A stretch of DNA of 64,000 nucleotides from Ulvibacter antarcticus (GCF_003688405.1 NZ_REFC01000013.1:1-64000), one strand, 5' to 3'; numbered from the stretch's first letter, positions 19,709 through 28,242 are shown. Numbers and translations: made by a program. Notes: generated from the letters alone by a model not told the origin.

Positions 19709-20227
19709 ATGAAAGAAGAGCAAGTTATTCTTGTAAACGAGAAAGATGAGCAAGTTGGGCTAATGCCTAAACAGGAAGCGCATGAAAAGGCTTTGTTGCA
19801 TCGTGCATTTTCAGTGTTTATTTTCAATGATAAAAATGAATTGATGCTGCAACAAAGAGCCGTGCATAAGTATCATTCGCCCGGTTTATGGACAAATACT
19901 TGTTGTAGCCATCAGCGGGATGGAGAAAGTTCCCTAAATGCCGGCAAACGCAGACTTATGGAGGAGATGGGATTTACCACCAAACTAAAAGAAACCACCT
20001 CATTTATTTATAAAGCCCCTTTTGATAATGGCCTTACAGAACATGAATTTGACCATATTCTGGTGGGAAAATACAATGCAATTCCATCAATAAATCCCGA
20101 TGAGGTAGCATCCTGGAAATGGATAAGCATAGAGGCATTAGAAAAAGACTTAGTAGAAAATTCTGAAAGCTACACAGTCTGGTTTAAGATCATTTTCGAT
20201 AAATTTCAAAAACATCTTGCGGTATGA
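19709..20227 (+). CDS. idi: Isopentenyl-diphosphate delta-isomerase, type I
   Basis: Converts isopentenyl diphosphate to dimethylallyl diphosphate for isoprenoid synthesis (menaquinone, carotenoids) in the cytoplasm. The ATG at 19709 is preferred over the in-frame TTG two codons earlier. The Nudix-fold protein of 172 residues shows the active-site cysteine context WTNTCCSHQ (about 61-69), the Nudix-like helix GKRRLMEEMGF (79-89) and EHEFDH with the catalytic glutamate. Length and motifs fit IDI-1. Its stop overlaps the next gene by 4 nt (ATGA), so translation is probably coupled to the PTPS-family gene. Confidence 0.93.
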   Translation: MKEEQVILVNEKDEQVGLMPKQEAHEKALLHRAFSVFIFNDKNELMLQQRAVHKYHSPGLWTNTCCSHQRDGESSLNAGKRRLMEEMGFTTKLKETTSFIYKAPFDNGLTEHEFDHILVGKYNAIPSINPDEVASWKWISIEALEKDLVENSESYTVWFKIIFDKFQKHLAV

Positions 20228-20637
20228 GCCTCACAATCTTTCGTAAAGCGCATTTTAACGCAGCACATCGACTCTATAAAGCGAGTTGGGATGATGCTAA
20301 GAACCTCGAAGTTTTTGGAAAATGTAGTAATCCTAATTATCACGGTCATAATTATGAGCTTGAAGTAGGCTTAACCGGAAATATTGATCCGGAAACTGGT
20401 TATTTAATCGATCTTAAAGTATTAAAAGATATTATTAAATCTGAAGTTGAAGATGCTTTCGACCATAAAAATTTGAACCTCGAAGTAGAAGATTTTAAAG
20501 AGCTAAACCCCACGGTTGAGAATATAGCCATTGTTATATGGAAGCGATTGAGAAATCAACTGGATTCTAAGTATCGTATTACGGTGAAGCTATACGAAAC
20601 ACCTAGAAACTTTGTAATTTATACAGGAGAAGAATGA
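20224..20637 (+). CDS. 6-pyruvoyl-tetrahydropterin synthase / QueD family enzyme
   Basis: 137 residues, the normal length for the T-fold PTPS/QueD family. Zinc ligands are His15 (AHFNAAHRL) and His40/His42 (NYHGHNY). Cys34 (GKCSNPNYHGH) is the likely catalytic cysteine, followed by the DHKNLN motif (80-85) and Glu125 in LYETPRN, which binds the pterin. Family members make 6-carboxytetrahydropterin for queuosine (QueD) or 6-pyruvoyl-tetrahydropterin. The neighbours are not queuosine genes, so the exact product is not settled by context. It overlaps both neighbours by 4 nt and is part of a tightly packed operon. Confidence 0.88.
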   Translation: MSLTIFRKAHFNAAHRLYKASWDDAKNLEVFGKCSNPNYHGHNYELEVGLTGNIDPETGYLIDLKVLKDIIKSEVEDAFDHKNLNLEVEDFKELNPTVENIAIVIWKRLRNQLDSKYRITVKLYETPRNFVIYTGEE

Positions 20638-21095
20638 GTTTGAAAAAAGGACAAATGCTCCCGAAATTTTCACTGAAGGATCAAAATGGGAATTTATTTT
20701 CTTCGGAATCTATACGCACTAAGCAACCAATCGTGATTTTTTTCTATCCAAAAAACTTTACCCCCGGTTGTGTAAAAGAAGTTTGCAGCTTTCGCGATAA
20801 TTATCAGGATTTTACAGATGCTGGCGCTGTAGTTATTGGTATTAGTGGTGATTCGGAAGGATCGCATAAAAAATTCGAAACTCGGTTTGATCTACCTTTT
20901 ACGCTTTTAGCAGATACAGAAGCTAAGGTTCGTAAATTATTTGGTGTAAAAAGCAGCTTTTTAGGATTACTCCCCGGACGAGAAACATTTGTTTTCGATA
21001 GATCGGGAAAACTATTTTTCAGATTTCAATCTTTAAATGCTCAGCCTCATATCGATATGGCTTTAGAACAATTACAATTACAAATTGAAAAGTAA
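20634..21095 (+). CDS. Peroxiredoxin, BCP/PrxQ type
   Basis: A 153-residue thioredoxin-fold peroxidase. The motif FTPGCVKEVCSFRD places the peroxidatic cysteine at 46 and a resolving cysteine five residues later at 51, the arrangement typical of atypical two-cysteine BCP/PrxQ enzymes, which reduce hydroperoxides using thioredoxin. VIGISGDSEGSHKKF and FDLPFTLLAD match the rest of the family. No signal peptide, so cytoplasmic. It overlaps the PTPS-family gene by 4 nt at its start and the mannose isomerase gene by 11 nt at its end, indicating one transcript. Confidence 0.92.
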   Translation: MSLKKGQMLPKFSLKDQNGNLFSSESIRTKQPIVIFFYPKNFTPGCVKEVCSFRDNYQDFTDAGAVVIGISGDSEGSHKKFETRFDLPFTLLADTEAKVRKLFGVKSSFLGLLPGRETFVFDRSGKLFFRFQSLNAQPHIDMALEQLQLQIEK

Positions 21096-22062
21096 AACAT
21101 CCTTATATCCGTTGCGATTTAGACCCATCTTAAAAGAAAAGGTCTGGGGCGGCACAAAATTGTCCGAGCTCTTCGGAAAAGATAAGGGTGATAAAATAGG
21201 TGAAAGCTGGGAATTATCGGGAGTTGAAAATAATATTTCAATAGTGCTCAATGGTTCTCTTTCGGGCAATTCGTTAGTTTCACTTATTGATGAGTATAAG
21301 GAGCAGTTGGTAGGAACGAAGGTTTACAAGCGCTTCGGAAGTAAGTTTCCTTTATTATTTAAGTTTATTGATGCTTCTGAAGATCTTTCGGTACAATTGC
21401 ACCCGAACGATTCTCTTGCAAAATCCCGTCATAATTCCTTCGGAAAGACCGAAATGTGGTACATTTTACATACCGAAAAAGATGCTCGTCTTATTCTCGG
21501 TTTTAAGAATGACATAACGGAAGCAGAGTACTTAGAAAAGCTTTCAGAAAAAAAAATAACAGATATTTTACATCCTGAACCTGTTAAAGTAGGAGATGCA
21601 TTCTTTATTGAACCCGGAACCGTTCATGCGATAGGCGCAGGAATTGTATTGGCAGAAATTCAGCAAACTTCAGATGTGACCTATCGAATTTACGATTGGG
21701 ACAGACCTGATATCGACGGTGAACTAAGAGAATTGCATACCGATCTTGCCCGTGAAGCTATCGATTATAAGACAGCAGATGCTAAATTGAAGTATACTAA
21801 TAAGTCAAATTCGGCTATACAGCTTTGCAGCACTGCTTATTTTGAAACGAATAAATTAGTTGTGACTCGCACTGTTGAACGCGATTACTCAAACCTAGAT
21901 TCTTTTGTGGTATATATGTGTGTGGATGGAAAAGCGAATGTTGAAATTATGAACACTTCAGAAGAAATAAAAAAAGGAGAAACTATCTTAATCCCTGCCT
22001 GTGAAGACATGGTTAGGCTTACTTCCAGTAATGCAACTATTTTAGAAATTTATATCCCTTAA
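21085..22062 (+). CDS. manA: Class I mannose-6-phosphate isomerase
   Basis: Interconverts mannose-6-phosphate and fructose-6-phosphate, feeding GDP-mannose and surface polysaccharides. The cupin metal-site motifs are visible: QLHPND (about 103-108), GKTEMWY with a ligand glutamate, and FIEPGTVHAIGAG with a ligand histidine. 325 residues is the short bacterial form. Start is a TTG (MKSKTSLYPLRF) inside the end of the peroxiredoxin gene. It is accepted because the conserved PLRFRPILKEKVWGG begins only seven residues later and I see no nearby in-frame ATG. Last gene of the overlapping run that begins with idi. Confidence 0.9.
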   Translation: MKSKTSLYPLRFRPILKEKVWGGTKLSELFGKDKGDKIGESWELSGVENNISIVLNGSLSGNSLVSLIDEYKEQLVGTKVYKRFGSKFPLLFKFIDASEDLSVQLHPNDSLAKSRHNSFGKTEMWYILHTEKDARLILGFKNDITEAEYLEKLSEKKITDILHPEPVKVGDAFFIEPGTVHAIGAGIVLAEIQQTSDVTYRIYDWDRPDIDGELRELHTDLAREAIDYKTADAKLKYTNKSNSAIQLCSTAYFETNKLVVTRTVERDYSNLDSFVVYMCVDGKANVEIMNTSEEIKKGETILIPACEDMVRLTSSNATILEIYIP

Positions 22063-22077
22063 TACACTCTAAAGTAG

Positions 22078-22085
22078 TATTTTTG
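22078..22085 (+). promoter_or_regulatory. Likely -7 box of the small helical protein gene
   Basis: TATTTTTG fits TAnnTTTG and lies 16 nt before the ATG at 22102. No good -33 TTG is visible. Confidence 0.4.
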
Positions 22086-22101
22086 CACAAAATTTAAAAT
22101 T

Positions 22102-22371
22102 ATGGCAAACGTACGCGACCTTAAAAAAGATATTAATTATGTGTTGGGAGATATCATTGAAGCGGTGTATATCTGGGAACTAACGAACCCTTCAAAGGAC
22201 AATAAAAAGGCAGAATCGATCATCGATGAGGCTATTGTTACTTTCGATGAACTTATCGTAAAAGTGAACGATAAGAAGGTTGAAAATAAGAAAAAACATT
22301 TCAAAACGATTAATACCGAATTGGAAGAAAAAGGAAGAAAATTAATCGAAAAAATTAACGGATTAGGTTAA
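22102..22371 (+). CDS. Small conserved helical protein of unknown function
   Basis: 89 residues, rich in Lys and Glu, with no signal peptide, membrane segment or cysteine. It starts MANVRDLKKDINYVLGDII and reads as two or three amphipathic helices, probably a small cytoplasmic helical bundle. I remember similar short proteins in Flavobacteriaceae but know no function. It has its own -7 box, and its stop overlaps the convergent lipoprotein gene by 4 nt. Confidence 0.75.
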   Translation: MANVRDLKKDINYVLGDIIEAVYIWELTNPSKDNKKAESIIDEAIVTFDELIVKVNDKKVENKKKHFKTINTELEEKGRKLIEKINGLG

Positions 22372-23075
22372 TTTTCAGATTTTTTTCTATCACCAATAAA
22401 AGACTCTAATGCTTTACCGTATTTAGAGTCTTTTATTTTTGGAGTAAGTTTTTGATAAACGGTATCCAAATATTTAATGTTGGCATTAGGGATTTCCGAA
22501 AGAACTAAATAGGGGGAAAGTTCGCTTTCGAAATTATTCAAGGCATAATTTACGGTCATTAAATACTTGCTACTTTCCAAATTCTTACTTTTCTTCTCTA
22601 GCGATTTAAACAATGAATCGTTGCCTTCCTGATATGCGGCAAACTTTTCTTCTATATACTCCAGGTTTTTAGTGGTATAGCGTTGTTTTATCTTCTTGTA
22701 ATCGTCGAATAATTTTTCGTTATTAGAGCCTGTAATCACTGCATCAATTGCAAAACTTTTAAGGGAGGTGTTGATTGTTATTTCTCCGGCTTCAGCAAAA
22801 AATGGTATTCTGTCATCAAGTAAAGTACCGTCCTTTAAGCGTAGATAGAGGTAATATACTTCCGGACTTTCAATTTCTTCGGAAAACTTAAAATTAGAGT
22901 CTCCGTTAATTTGAACTGAATCTACTGAAACCAATAAAGTGTCTTCGATCTTCTGAAGGAGAATAGTTCCTTTTTTAAGTCCTTTCACATATCCTGAAAG
23001 TTGCATTTCCTTATCACTTTTAGAACAACTAACAACTAAAACAAGTACTGCGAAAAGAGAAAAAACGTATTTCAT
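22368..23075 (-). CDS. DUF4369-type lipoprotein
   Basis: 235 residues with a lipoprotein signal peptide (MKYVFSLFAVLVLVVSC, lipobox VVSC, Cys at 17). The mature N-terminal half (LSGYVKGLKKGTILLQKIED, VDSVQINGDSNFKF) matches the DUF4369 beta-domain that in Bacteroidota often precedes a thioredoxin-like domain; here a charged helical tail replaces the thioredoxin part. It probably sits on a membrane facing the periplasm; function unknown. A near-match to the -7 box (CATCTTTG on the minus strand, 23104-23097) lies just upstream, and a nine-copy GCTCCCA repeat lies 70 nt upstream of the start. Confidence 0.82.
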   Translation of the reverse strand: MKYVFSLFAVLVLVVSCSKSDKEMQLSGYVKGLKKGTILLQKIEDTLLVSVDSVQINGDSNFKFSEEIESPEVYYLYLRLKDGTLLDDRIPFFAEAGEITINTSLKSFAIDAVITGSNNEKLFDDYKKIKQRYTTKNLEYIEEKFAAYQEGNDSLFKSLEKKSKNLESSKYLMTVNYALNNFESELSPYLVLSEIPNANIKYLDTVYQKLTPKIKDSKYGKALESFIGDRKKSEN

Positions 23076-23144
23076 GACACCATTATTTTAAGCGGGCAAA
23101 GATGTTACTTTTTTCAGAAACTCCAACCGAAATATTTTATTTTT

Positions 23145-23209
23145 GCTCCCAGCTCCCAGCTCCCAGCTCCCAGCTCCCAGCTCCCAGCTCCCAGCTCCCA
23201 GCTCCCAGC
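23145..23209. repeat. Nine-copy 7-bp tandem repeat (GCTCCCA)
   Basis: Nine perfect head-to-tail copies of gctccca plus a trailing gc fill the gap between the DUF819 gene end (23211) and the DUF4369 lipoprotein start (23075). Perfect short repeats like this change copy number by slippage. It is G+C-rich in an AT-rich gap. It lies just beyond the expected promoter of the lipoprotein gene. Confidence 0.95.
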
Positions 23210-23210
23210 A

Positions 23211-24548
23211 TTAACTTACCGATGCCAATTGCATTAATACTGTACAAGCCACAGCGCCAAGAGTTCCAATAGCATATCCAAAAACTGCCAATAACACTCC
23301 TACTGTAGCCAACGATGGATGGAAGGCCGATGCAACAATGGGAGCAGAGGCAGCCCCGCCCACGTTCGCCTGACTTCCAACAGCTAAAAAGAAATACGGA
23401 GCTTTAATAAGTTTGGCAACGAGAATTAATAGTCCGGCGTGAATCACCATCCAGACTAGCCCAATTACAATAAGCCATCCGTTCTCAAAAATTTGAGTGA
23501 GGTCCATTTTCATTCCAATACTGGCGACCAGAATATAGATAAATACACTTCCAAATTTACTAGCACCGGCACCTTCATAACTTCTTGCTTTTGTATAAGA
23601 AAGCAATATCCCAATAATGGTGGTTATGGTGATCATCCAAAAGAAACTCGAATCGAGAAATGTAAATATATTTCTGGTAAGTCCTTTAGGAAGTGTAGCT
23701 ACAAACGATTCGAAAAAACTACTTAGATGACCAGCTCCAAAATGGGCAAAACTCACGGTACCAAAGGCGATTGCTGCAAGTATCATTAAATCGGTTAAGG
23801 ATGGATTCCTGTCCACGGATGCTGAATACGCTGACATCTTATTTTTTAAACTTTCAATCGCTGAAGTATCTGCCCCCAACCATTTATCAATTTTTGCCGA
23901 TTTTCCAATTCCGATAAGGATAATTGCCATCCAGATATTTGCGACAACTATATCTACGAATACCATTCCGCCGTATAATTTTTGGTTGTATCCGTAAATT
24001 TCCAACATCGCAGTTTGATTGGCTCCACCACCAATCCAGCTTCCTGCAAGAGTAGAAAGGCCTCTCCAAACTGCATCTGCACCTTCTCCGCCAACAGCTT
24101 CAGGGTGAATACTTCCAATCAATAAAACGGCGACAGGACCACCAATGATGATTCCTGCGGTACCTGCTAGAAACATGATCAATGCCTTCGGACCTAAATT
24201 AAAAACAGCTTTTAAGTCTATGCTTAAGGTCATTAGAACGAGTGCTGCAGGAAGTAAATATCTACTCGACATATAGTAAAGACTTGAACTATGTTGACTT
24301 ACATCGCCACTTTCAGAAACTGTGGTCCAATCTGGTGCAATTAGGCCAAAGGTGGTAAACAATGCCGGAATGAAATACGCGACAAAAAGTGCAGGAACGA
24401 TTTTGTAAAAGGAACTCCAAAATCCTGATTCTTTAGAGGAAGTAAAAAATATGAATCCTAAAGACAGCATAAGTACGCCAAAAACGATGGTGTCACTGGT
24501 AAAAAAGGGAGTGGTGTCTTTTATAACTTCTGAAACTATATCCTGCAT
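23211..24548 (-). CDS. DUF819 family integral membrane protein
   Basis: 445 residues with about a dozen hydrophobic segments and no signal peptide. Glycine-rich loops ([14 protein letters not shown] at about 174-187, [20 protein letters not shown] near residue 400) form a repeated pattern seen in the DUF819 family, which resembles two-fold inverted-repeat carriers such as the sodium-dependent transporters. The substrate is unknown. It lies in the inner membrane. Flanked by short tandem repeats on both sides, and probably transcribed on its own. Confidence 0.88.
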   Translation of the reverse strand: MQDIVSEVIKDTTPFFTSDTIVFGVLMLSLGFIFFTSSKESGFWSSFYKIVPALFVAYFIPALFTTFGLIAPDWTTVSESGDVSQHSSSLYYMSSRYLLPAALVLMTLSIDLKAVFNLGPKALIMFLAGTAGIIIGGPVAVLLIGSIHPEAVGGEGADAVWRGLSTLAGSWIGGGANQTAMLEIYGYNQKLYGGMVFVDIVVANIWMAIILIGIGKSAKIDKWLGADTSAIESLKNKMSAYSASVDRNPSLTDLMILAAIAFGTVSFAHFGAGHLSSFFESFVATLPKGLTRNIFTFLDSSFFWMITITTIIGILLSYTKARSYEGAGASKFGSVFIYILVASIGMKMDLTQIFENGWLIVIGLVWMVIHAGLLILVAKLIKAPYFFLAVGSQANVGGAASAPIVASAFHPSLATVGVLLAVFGYAIGTLGAVACTVLMQLASVS

Positions 24549-24677
24549 AACGATGGTTTTGCTGCAAAATACTTTTTTTAATTCAGAAAGAAGAATTCTA
24601 AATTCAGAATTATGTACTCAACTTTTAATTTACGTGTAAAAGCTCAGAATTTATAAATTATTAAGTCAGTTTTACCC

Positions 24678-24709
24678 AACAATCCAACAATCCAACAATC
24701 CAACAATCC
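24678..24709. repeat. Four-copy 8-bp tandem repeat (AACAATCC)
   Basis: Four perfect copies of aacaatcc followed by a degenerate aagaatct lie between the DUF819 gene and the small ribbon-helix-helix gene, in a 167-bp gap that otherwise holds degenerate AATTCAGAA-like repeats. Confidence 0.9.
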
Positions 24710-24715
24710 AAGAAT

Positions 24716-24874
24716 CTATTTCCTTTTCGGATGTCTGCCTTCTTTTTTTAAAACTTCGTTAAGCATCCACTCGATTTGGCCATTGGTGCTGCGAAACTCG
24801 TCCGAAGCCCATTTTTCTATGGCTTTCATCATATCTTCATTAACCCGAAGTGCGAATGCTTTCTTTTTCGTCAT
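24716..24874 (-). CDS. Small Arc-type ribbon-helix-helix DNA-binding protein
   Basis: 52 residues: MTKKKAFALRVNEDMMKAI begins it and EGRHPKRK ends it. The pattern (a basic beta-strand KKAFALRV, then helix A EDMMKAIEKWASDEF, a turn RSTNG, and helix B QIEWMLNEVLKK) is the Arc/MetJ ribbon-helix-helix fold, which binds DNA as a dimer. It starts 5 nt after the stop of the hydrolase gene and so is the last gene of the SPFH / two-TM / hydrolase operon. It may autoregulate the operon. No toxin partner of a usual family is present. Confidence 0.85.
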   Translation of the reverse strand: MTKKKAFALRVNEDMMKAIEKWASDEFRSTNGQIEWMLNEVLKKEGRHPKRK

Positions 24875-24879
24875 AAATA

Positions 24880-25809
24880 TTATTTCTTTATAAACGTGCT
24901 AATATTCTCGATGAGCTCGGGCATCACCGGAATCTTATACTCGTTGTACGATTTACTATTTTCAATATCATTGCCGTTTATCTCTTTCATAATATGATTC
25001 ATTTGTGGAAAGATCTTATAATCGGCATCAGGTGCTGCATTATGTAGAATCTCAGCTTCACTAAGCTGTACTTGCAGATCTTTTTCACCGTTGATAATTA
25101 GAATCGGCGTATTTAATTTTCTGATTTCCACAGATGGATCGTATGCCATCCAGCTTCGTATAAACGGCTGAATGTCCTTTCTGAAAATTGACGCAAGGCC
25201 TGGGCTGTAATTTATTGCAACTCCATTTACTCTAAGGTCATCGAACGCAAGACGAGCGTTTTCTTCTAGTCCGGGAGCTTGATTGGCAAGTTGATCTACG
25301 ATAACGTCATCAATCTGTTGTCCTGCACCTGCGATTGAAACAAATCCGTCTGCACGGTTTTGAGCTGCGACCATGCCAACTAAAGAACCCTGACCATGTC
25401 CGATGACATAAATTTTTGAGAATTCACCGCTTCGTTTAAAATAGTCAATAACTTTGACGGCGTCTTCTATAAAGTCATCAAAACGAATGTCTTTTTCTGA
25501 AATAGTACGATCCTTCATCTGCTTTACAATTCGCTTATCGTAACGAAAGCTTGCGATACCATTATTGTAAAGCCCTTCTGCCAAATATCGCAGGGAATTG
25601 TTTTCCATCATTTGCTGATTTCCGTTTCTGTCTGTTGGTCCGGAATCTGCGATAATTATTGCTAGTAGAGGTTTTTCAGGAGTATCCGGTAATAATAAGG
25701 TGCCGTCGATTAAGGAAGATACACTTAAATTTTTTGAGTTAAAATTCGAATTTTGAGCAGAGATAATTCCGAAGCAAAATAAAAAAAGAATAATGAGTTT
25801 AGTTTTCAT
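24880..25809 (-). CDS. Secreted alpha/beta-hydrolase-fold protein, nucleophile replaced
   Basis: 309 residues with a signal peptide ending FGIISAQ (residue 19). Alpha/beta hydrolase features: the oxyanion region IIIADSGPTDRNGN (about 51-64) and the nucleophile elbow at 137-141. The elbow reads G-H-G-Q-G, so glycine 139 stands where the nucleophile serine of GxSxG should be. I checked the codon, ggt. An acid candidate (INGEKDLQV) and a histidine (PQMNHIM) remain. A neighbouring serine (GS, 142) is not in the elbow position. It is therefore either a non-catalytic member or uses other chemistry. It overlaps the upstream two-TM gene by 4 nt. Confidence 0.85.
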   Translation of the reverse strand: MKTKLIILFLFCFGIISAQNSNFNSKNLSVSSLIDGTLLLPDTPEKPLLAIIIADSGPTDRNGNQQMMENNSLRYLAEGLYNNGIASFRYDKRIVKQMKDRTISEKDIRFDDFIEDAVKVIDYFKRSGEFSKIYVIGHGQGSLVGMVAAQNRADGFVSIAGAGQQIDDVIVDQLANQAPGLEENARLAFDDLRVNGVAINYSPGLASIFRKDIQPFIRSWMAYDPSVEIRKLNTPILIINGEKDLQVQLSEAEILHNAAPDADYKIFPQMNHIMKEINGNDIENSKSYNEYKIPVMPELIENISTFIKK

Positions 25810-26312
25810 GAGTGTTCTATTTTGTGACTGTAGGTTTTGAGCACCTTTTCGACCGTATCTTTTTGTTGGGTTCCAATAAGGAGCTTCTTACCGTCCTTTA
25901 ACACAATTTGAATGCCAATATTGCCTTTTACATTCATCGCCCTGGGATTTTGACTAAATAACTTCGACCGATATCCCCAGCCACCGTATTCGGTAATCGG
26001 ACTATACTTCCGAACATAGCACTGAGAAATATCACGCCATGGTATAAGTTTGAGATTGAGTTGAAAAGGCCAAAATCCGTATTGAATACCCTGTTCATCA
26101 ATTCTTGTTTCTAGTTTCAAATAAAATAATACTAGCATAATTATTAAAACTCCTATTAAACTGAAACCAAGAGAGGAGATCATTGCCGTCATGTTGTCTT
26201 TGAAAGTAGGGAAGGTGTTCACCAATCCAACAATTATAACAACCAATACAACTAGCATAAGAGCGCGGAACCACCATTGATCGAAACCTTGAGTTTCAGA
26301 AAAGGATTTCAT
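25806..26312 (-). CDS. Two-TM membrane protein with a PH-like soluble domain
   Basis: 168 residues. Two hydrophobic helices (about 15-35 and 45-67) are followed by a ~95-residue beta-rich domain (RIDEQGIQYGFWPF, IPWRDISQCYV, GIQIVLKDGKKLLIGTQ). The pattern resembles the PH-like domains of small bacterial membrane proteins, where ordinary members read 'g.....p......i.W.di' as here. I do not recognise a characterised function. It lies between the SPFH gene (4-nt gap) and the hydrolase gene (4-nt overlap), so it is surely part of that operon. Confidence 0.78.
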   Translation of the reverse strand: MKSFSETQGFDQWWFRALMLVVLVVIIVGLVNTFPTFKDNMTAMISSLGFSLIGVLIIMLVLFYLKLETRIDEQGIQYGFWPFQLNLKLIPWRDISQCYVRKYSPITEYGGWGYRSKLFSQNPRAMNVKGNIGIQIVLKDGKKLLIGTQQKDTVEKVLKTYSHKIEHS

Positions 26313-26316
26313 AATA

Positions 26317-27177
26317 CTAAGTGTTTAATGTTCCTGCATTTACAATTGGCGTAGCATCTTTATCACTACAAAGGATAACCATTAAGTTGCTAACCATAGC
26401 CGCTTTCTTATCCTCATCCAGATCTACAATCTGTTTTCTACTTAATTCATGTAAGGCCATTTCTACCATACTGACAGCTCCTTCTACAATTTTATGACGA
26501 GCAGCGACAATTGCGGTGGCTTGCTGTCTTTTCAACATAGCGCTAGCGATTTCATTAGAATATGCTAAATACCCAATTCTCGATTCCAAAACTTCAATAC
26601 CTGCGATAGCGAGGCGCTCTTCCAATTCTTTTTCGAGTGCTTCATTAACTTCGGTCATGCTCGATCTCAAGGTAATTTCTTCGTCCAAACCTTCGTCGGC
26701 AAAATTATCATAAGGATATTTACTCGCCAATTGTCTTACAGCTGCATCGGTCTGAATTCGCACAAAGTTTTCATAATTATCGACATCAAAGGCTGCCTTA
26801 TGTGTGTCTCGAACTCGCCAAACCAAAATGGTGCTAATGATTATAGGGTTTCCTAATTTATCATTCACTTTTAAGCGTTCACTATCAAAGTTTCGTGCTC
26901 TCAATGAGATCTTCTTTTTTACGTACAATGGATTTACCCAAAAAAGACCATTGTTTCTTATGGTTCCAATGTACTTTCCGAATAATAACAATACTCTGGA
27001 TCCATTAGGGTTAACCAGCACAAAACCCGGAATAAGCATGAAGGAAATAAAGAATAAGCCAACAAACCAAGGGTTTTTAGTAAGAAATAGGCCGGCAATA
27101 CTCGTTGCGACCAATAAAAAGAATACAAAGAGCATTAAGTAGCCATTTGCCGGATGAAGTGTTTTTTCGTTAGTCAT
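26317..27177 (-). CDS. SPFH/band-7 domain protein
   Basis: 286 residues. Two N-terminal hydrophobic segments (about 12-30 and 34-53) anchor it in the membrane. The rest is a band-7/SPFH domain (NPNGSRVLLLFGKYIGTIRNNGLFWVNP, DAAVRQLASKYPYD) and a C-terminal helical stretch (EALEKELEERLAIAGIEVLESRI) that normally drives oligomerisation. SPFH proteins build membrane microdomains or cages, often around partner enzymes. First gene of a four-gene run with a two-TM protein, a hydrolase-fold protein and an RHH regulator. A minus-strand -7 box is present at 27222-27215. Confidence 0.92.
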   Translation of the reverse strand: MTNEKTLHPANGYLMLFVFFLLVATSIAGLFLTKNPWFVGLFFISFMLIPGFVLVNPNGSRVLLLFGKYIGTIRNNGLFWVNPLYVKKKISLRARNFDSERLKVNDKLGNPIIISTILVWRVRDTHKAAFDVDNYENFVRIQTDAAVRQLASKYPYDNFADEGLDEEITLRSSMTEVNEALEKELEERLAIAGIEVLESRIGYLAYSNEIASAMLKRQQATAIVAARHKIVEGAVSMVEMALHELSRKQIVDLDEDKKAAMVSNLMVILCSDKDATPIVNAGTLNT

Positions 27178-27214
27178 AGTGTTTGATTTATAATGATATC
27201 AAAATGATATTAAA

Positions 27215-27222
27215 CAAATATA
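27215..27222 (-). promoter_or_regulatory. Likely -7 box of the SPFH operon
   Basis: Minus-strand TATATTTG fits TAnnTTTG and lies 37 nt before the SPFH start. Confidence 0.4.
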
Positions 27223-27279
27223 GCTTATTTATTTCCAATTTTCCTAATAAATTTCTCGATTACTCTATATCAAGATTGT

Positions 27280-27287
27280 TATCTTTG
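27280..27287 (+). promoter_or_regulatory. Likely -7 box of the S1/P1 nuclease gene
   Basis: TATCTTTG, an exact TAnnTTTG match, lies 16 nt before the ATG at 27304. The two divergent boxes share a 126-bp gap. Confidence 0.5.
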
Positions 27288-27303
27288 TGAAAATTGATCT
27301 CTT

Positions 27304-28083
27304 ATGAAGAATTATATCAGCCTTTTATTCTTAATTGTATTTTCAGCACAAACCCTTACTGCTACTAATGATTGGGGGAAAACAGGACATAGAGTGACGG
27401 GTGAAATTGCTCAGAATTACCTGTCAAAAAAAGCACAAAAAAAGATCAGTAAATTATTAAATGGGGCCTCGCTTGCCTTTGTTTCAAATTATGGAGATGA
27501 CATTAAAAGTGATGATGCCTATCGAAGTTATAGTCCATGGCATTATGTGAACTTTCCATTCGACTCCACATACGAAGCACATCCTAAAAGTGAAAAAGGA
27601 GATCTAATAGCTGGTATAAATACCTGTATTGAAGTTTTAAAAAACGAGACATCTTCAAATCAAGAGAAGGTTTTCCATTTAAAAATGCTGGTTCATTTTA
27701 TTGGTGATCTACATCAGCCACTGCATATAGGTTTGGCAGAAGACAAAGGTGGTAATGATTTTCAGGTGCGATGGTTTAACGACGGTACAAATCTACATAC
27801 CGTTTGGGACACAAAAATGATTGAAGATTTTAGTATGTCTTATACCGAATTGGCGAAAAACACGGATGTTCTTACAAAAAATGAACTGGAAAATATCCAA
27901 TCGGGGAAGGTAATAGATTGGATGAATGAAAGTAGAGCTCTCTGCAAAGAGATTTATGCTTCGACGGAAATAGGTGATAAACTAAGCTACCGCTACATCT
28001 ATGATCACATGAATACCGTACGATCTCAACTACAAAAAGGAGGTATTCGCCTTGCCGTCCTTCTCAACAATATTTTCGGATAG
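27304..28083 (+). CDS. Secreted S1/P1-family nuclease
   Basis: 259 residues with a signal peptide ending near TLTA. The mature protein begins TNDWGKTGHRVTGEIA; in this family a tryptophan at or near the mature N-terminus (here Trp24) and His29 bind the three-zinc cluster. Further ligand motifs: SPWHYVNFP, LVHFIGDLHQPLHIG and GGNDFQVRWF..NLHTVWD. These enzymes cleave single-stranded RNA/DNA and 3'-nucleotides outside the cytoplasm and help recover phosphate and nucleosides. It is monocistronic with its own -7 box and diverges from the SPFH operon. Confidence 0.93.
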   Translation: MKNYISLLFLIVFSAQTLTATNDWGKTGHRVTGEIAQNYLSKKAQKKISKLLNGASLAFVSNYGDDIKSDDAYRSYSPWHYVNFPFDSTYEAHPKSEKGDLIAGINTCIEVLKNETSSNQEKVFHLKMLVHFIGDLHQPLHIGLAEDKGGNDFQVRWFNDGTNLHTVWDTKMIEDFSMSYTELAKNTDVLTKNELENIQSGKVIDWMNESRALCKEIYASTEIGDKLSYRYIYDHMNTVRSQLQKGGIRLAVLLNNIFG

Positions 28084-28242
28084 TACTCTTAATCGAATGG
28101 AAATCAAGCTTATTTAAGTTCTTTAAGAGTTTTATTCGGTCAATTTTAAGTCAATTGTCTATTCTAGCGGGTACTTGAACGAAAACCCTTTTTTTCTTCC
28201 TAAATTTTAGTATTCTGTTAAGTAAAAGCTGACTAAAGACCG

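Noticed and set aside
24716-24874. Toxin-antitoxin pair based on the RHH protein
   Set aside because: No toxin of a known family lies beside it; the neighbour upstream is a signal-peptide-bearing hydrolase-fold protein.
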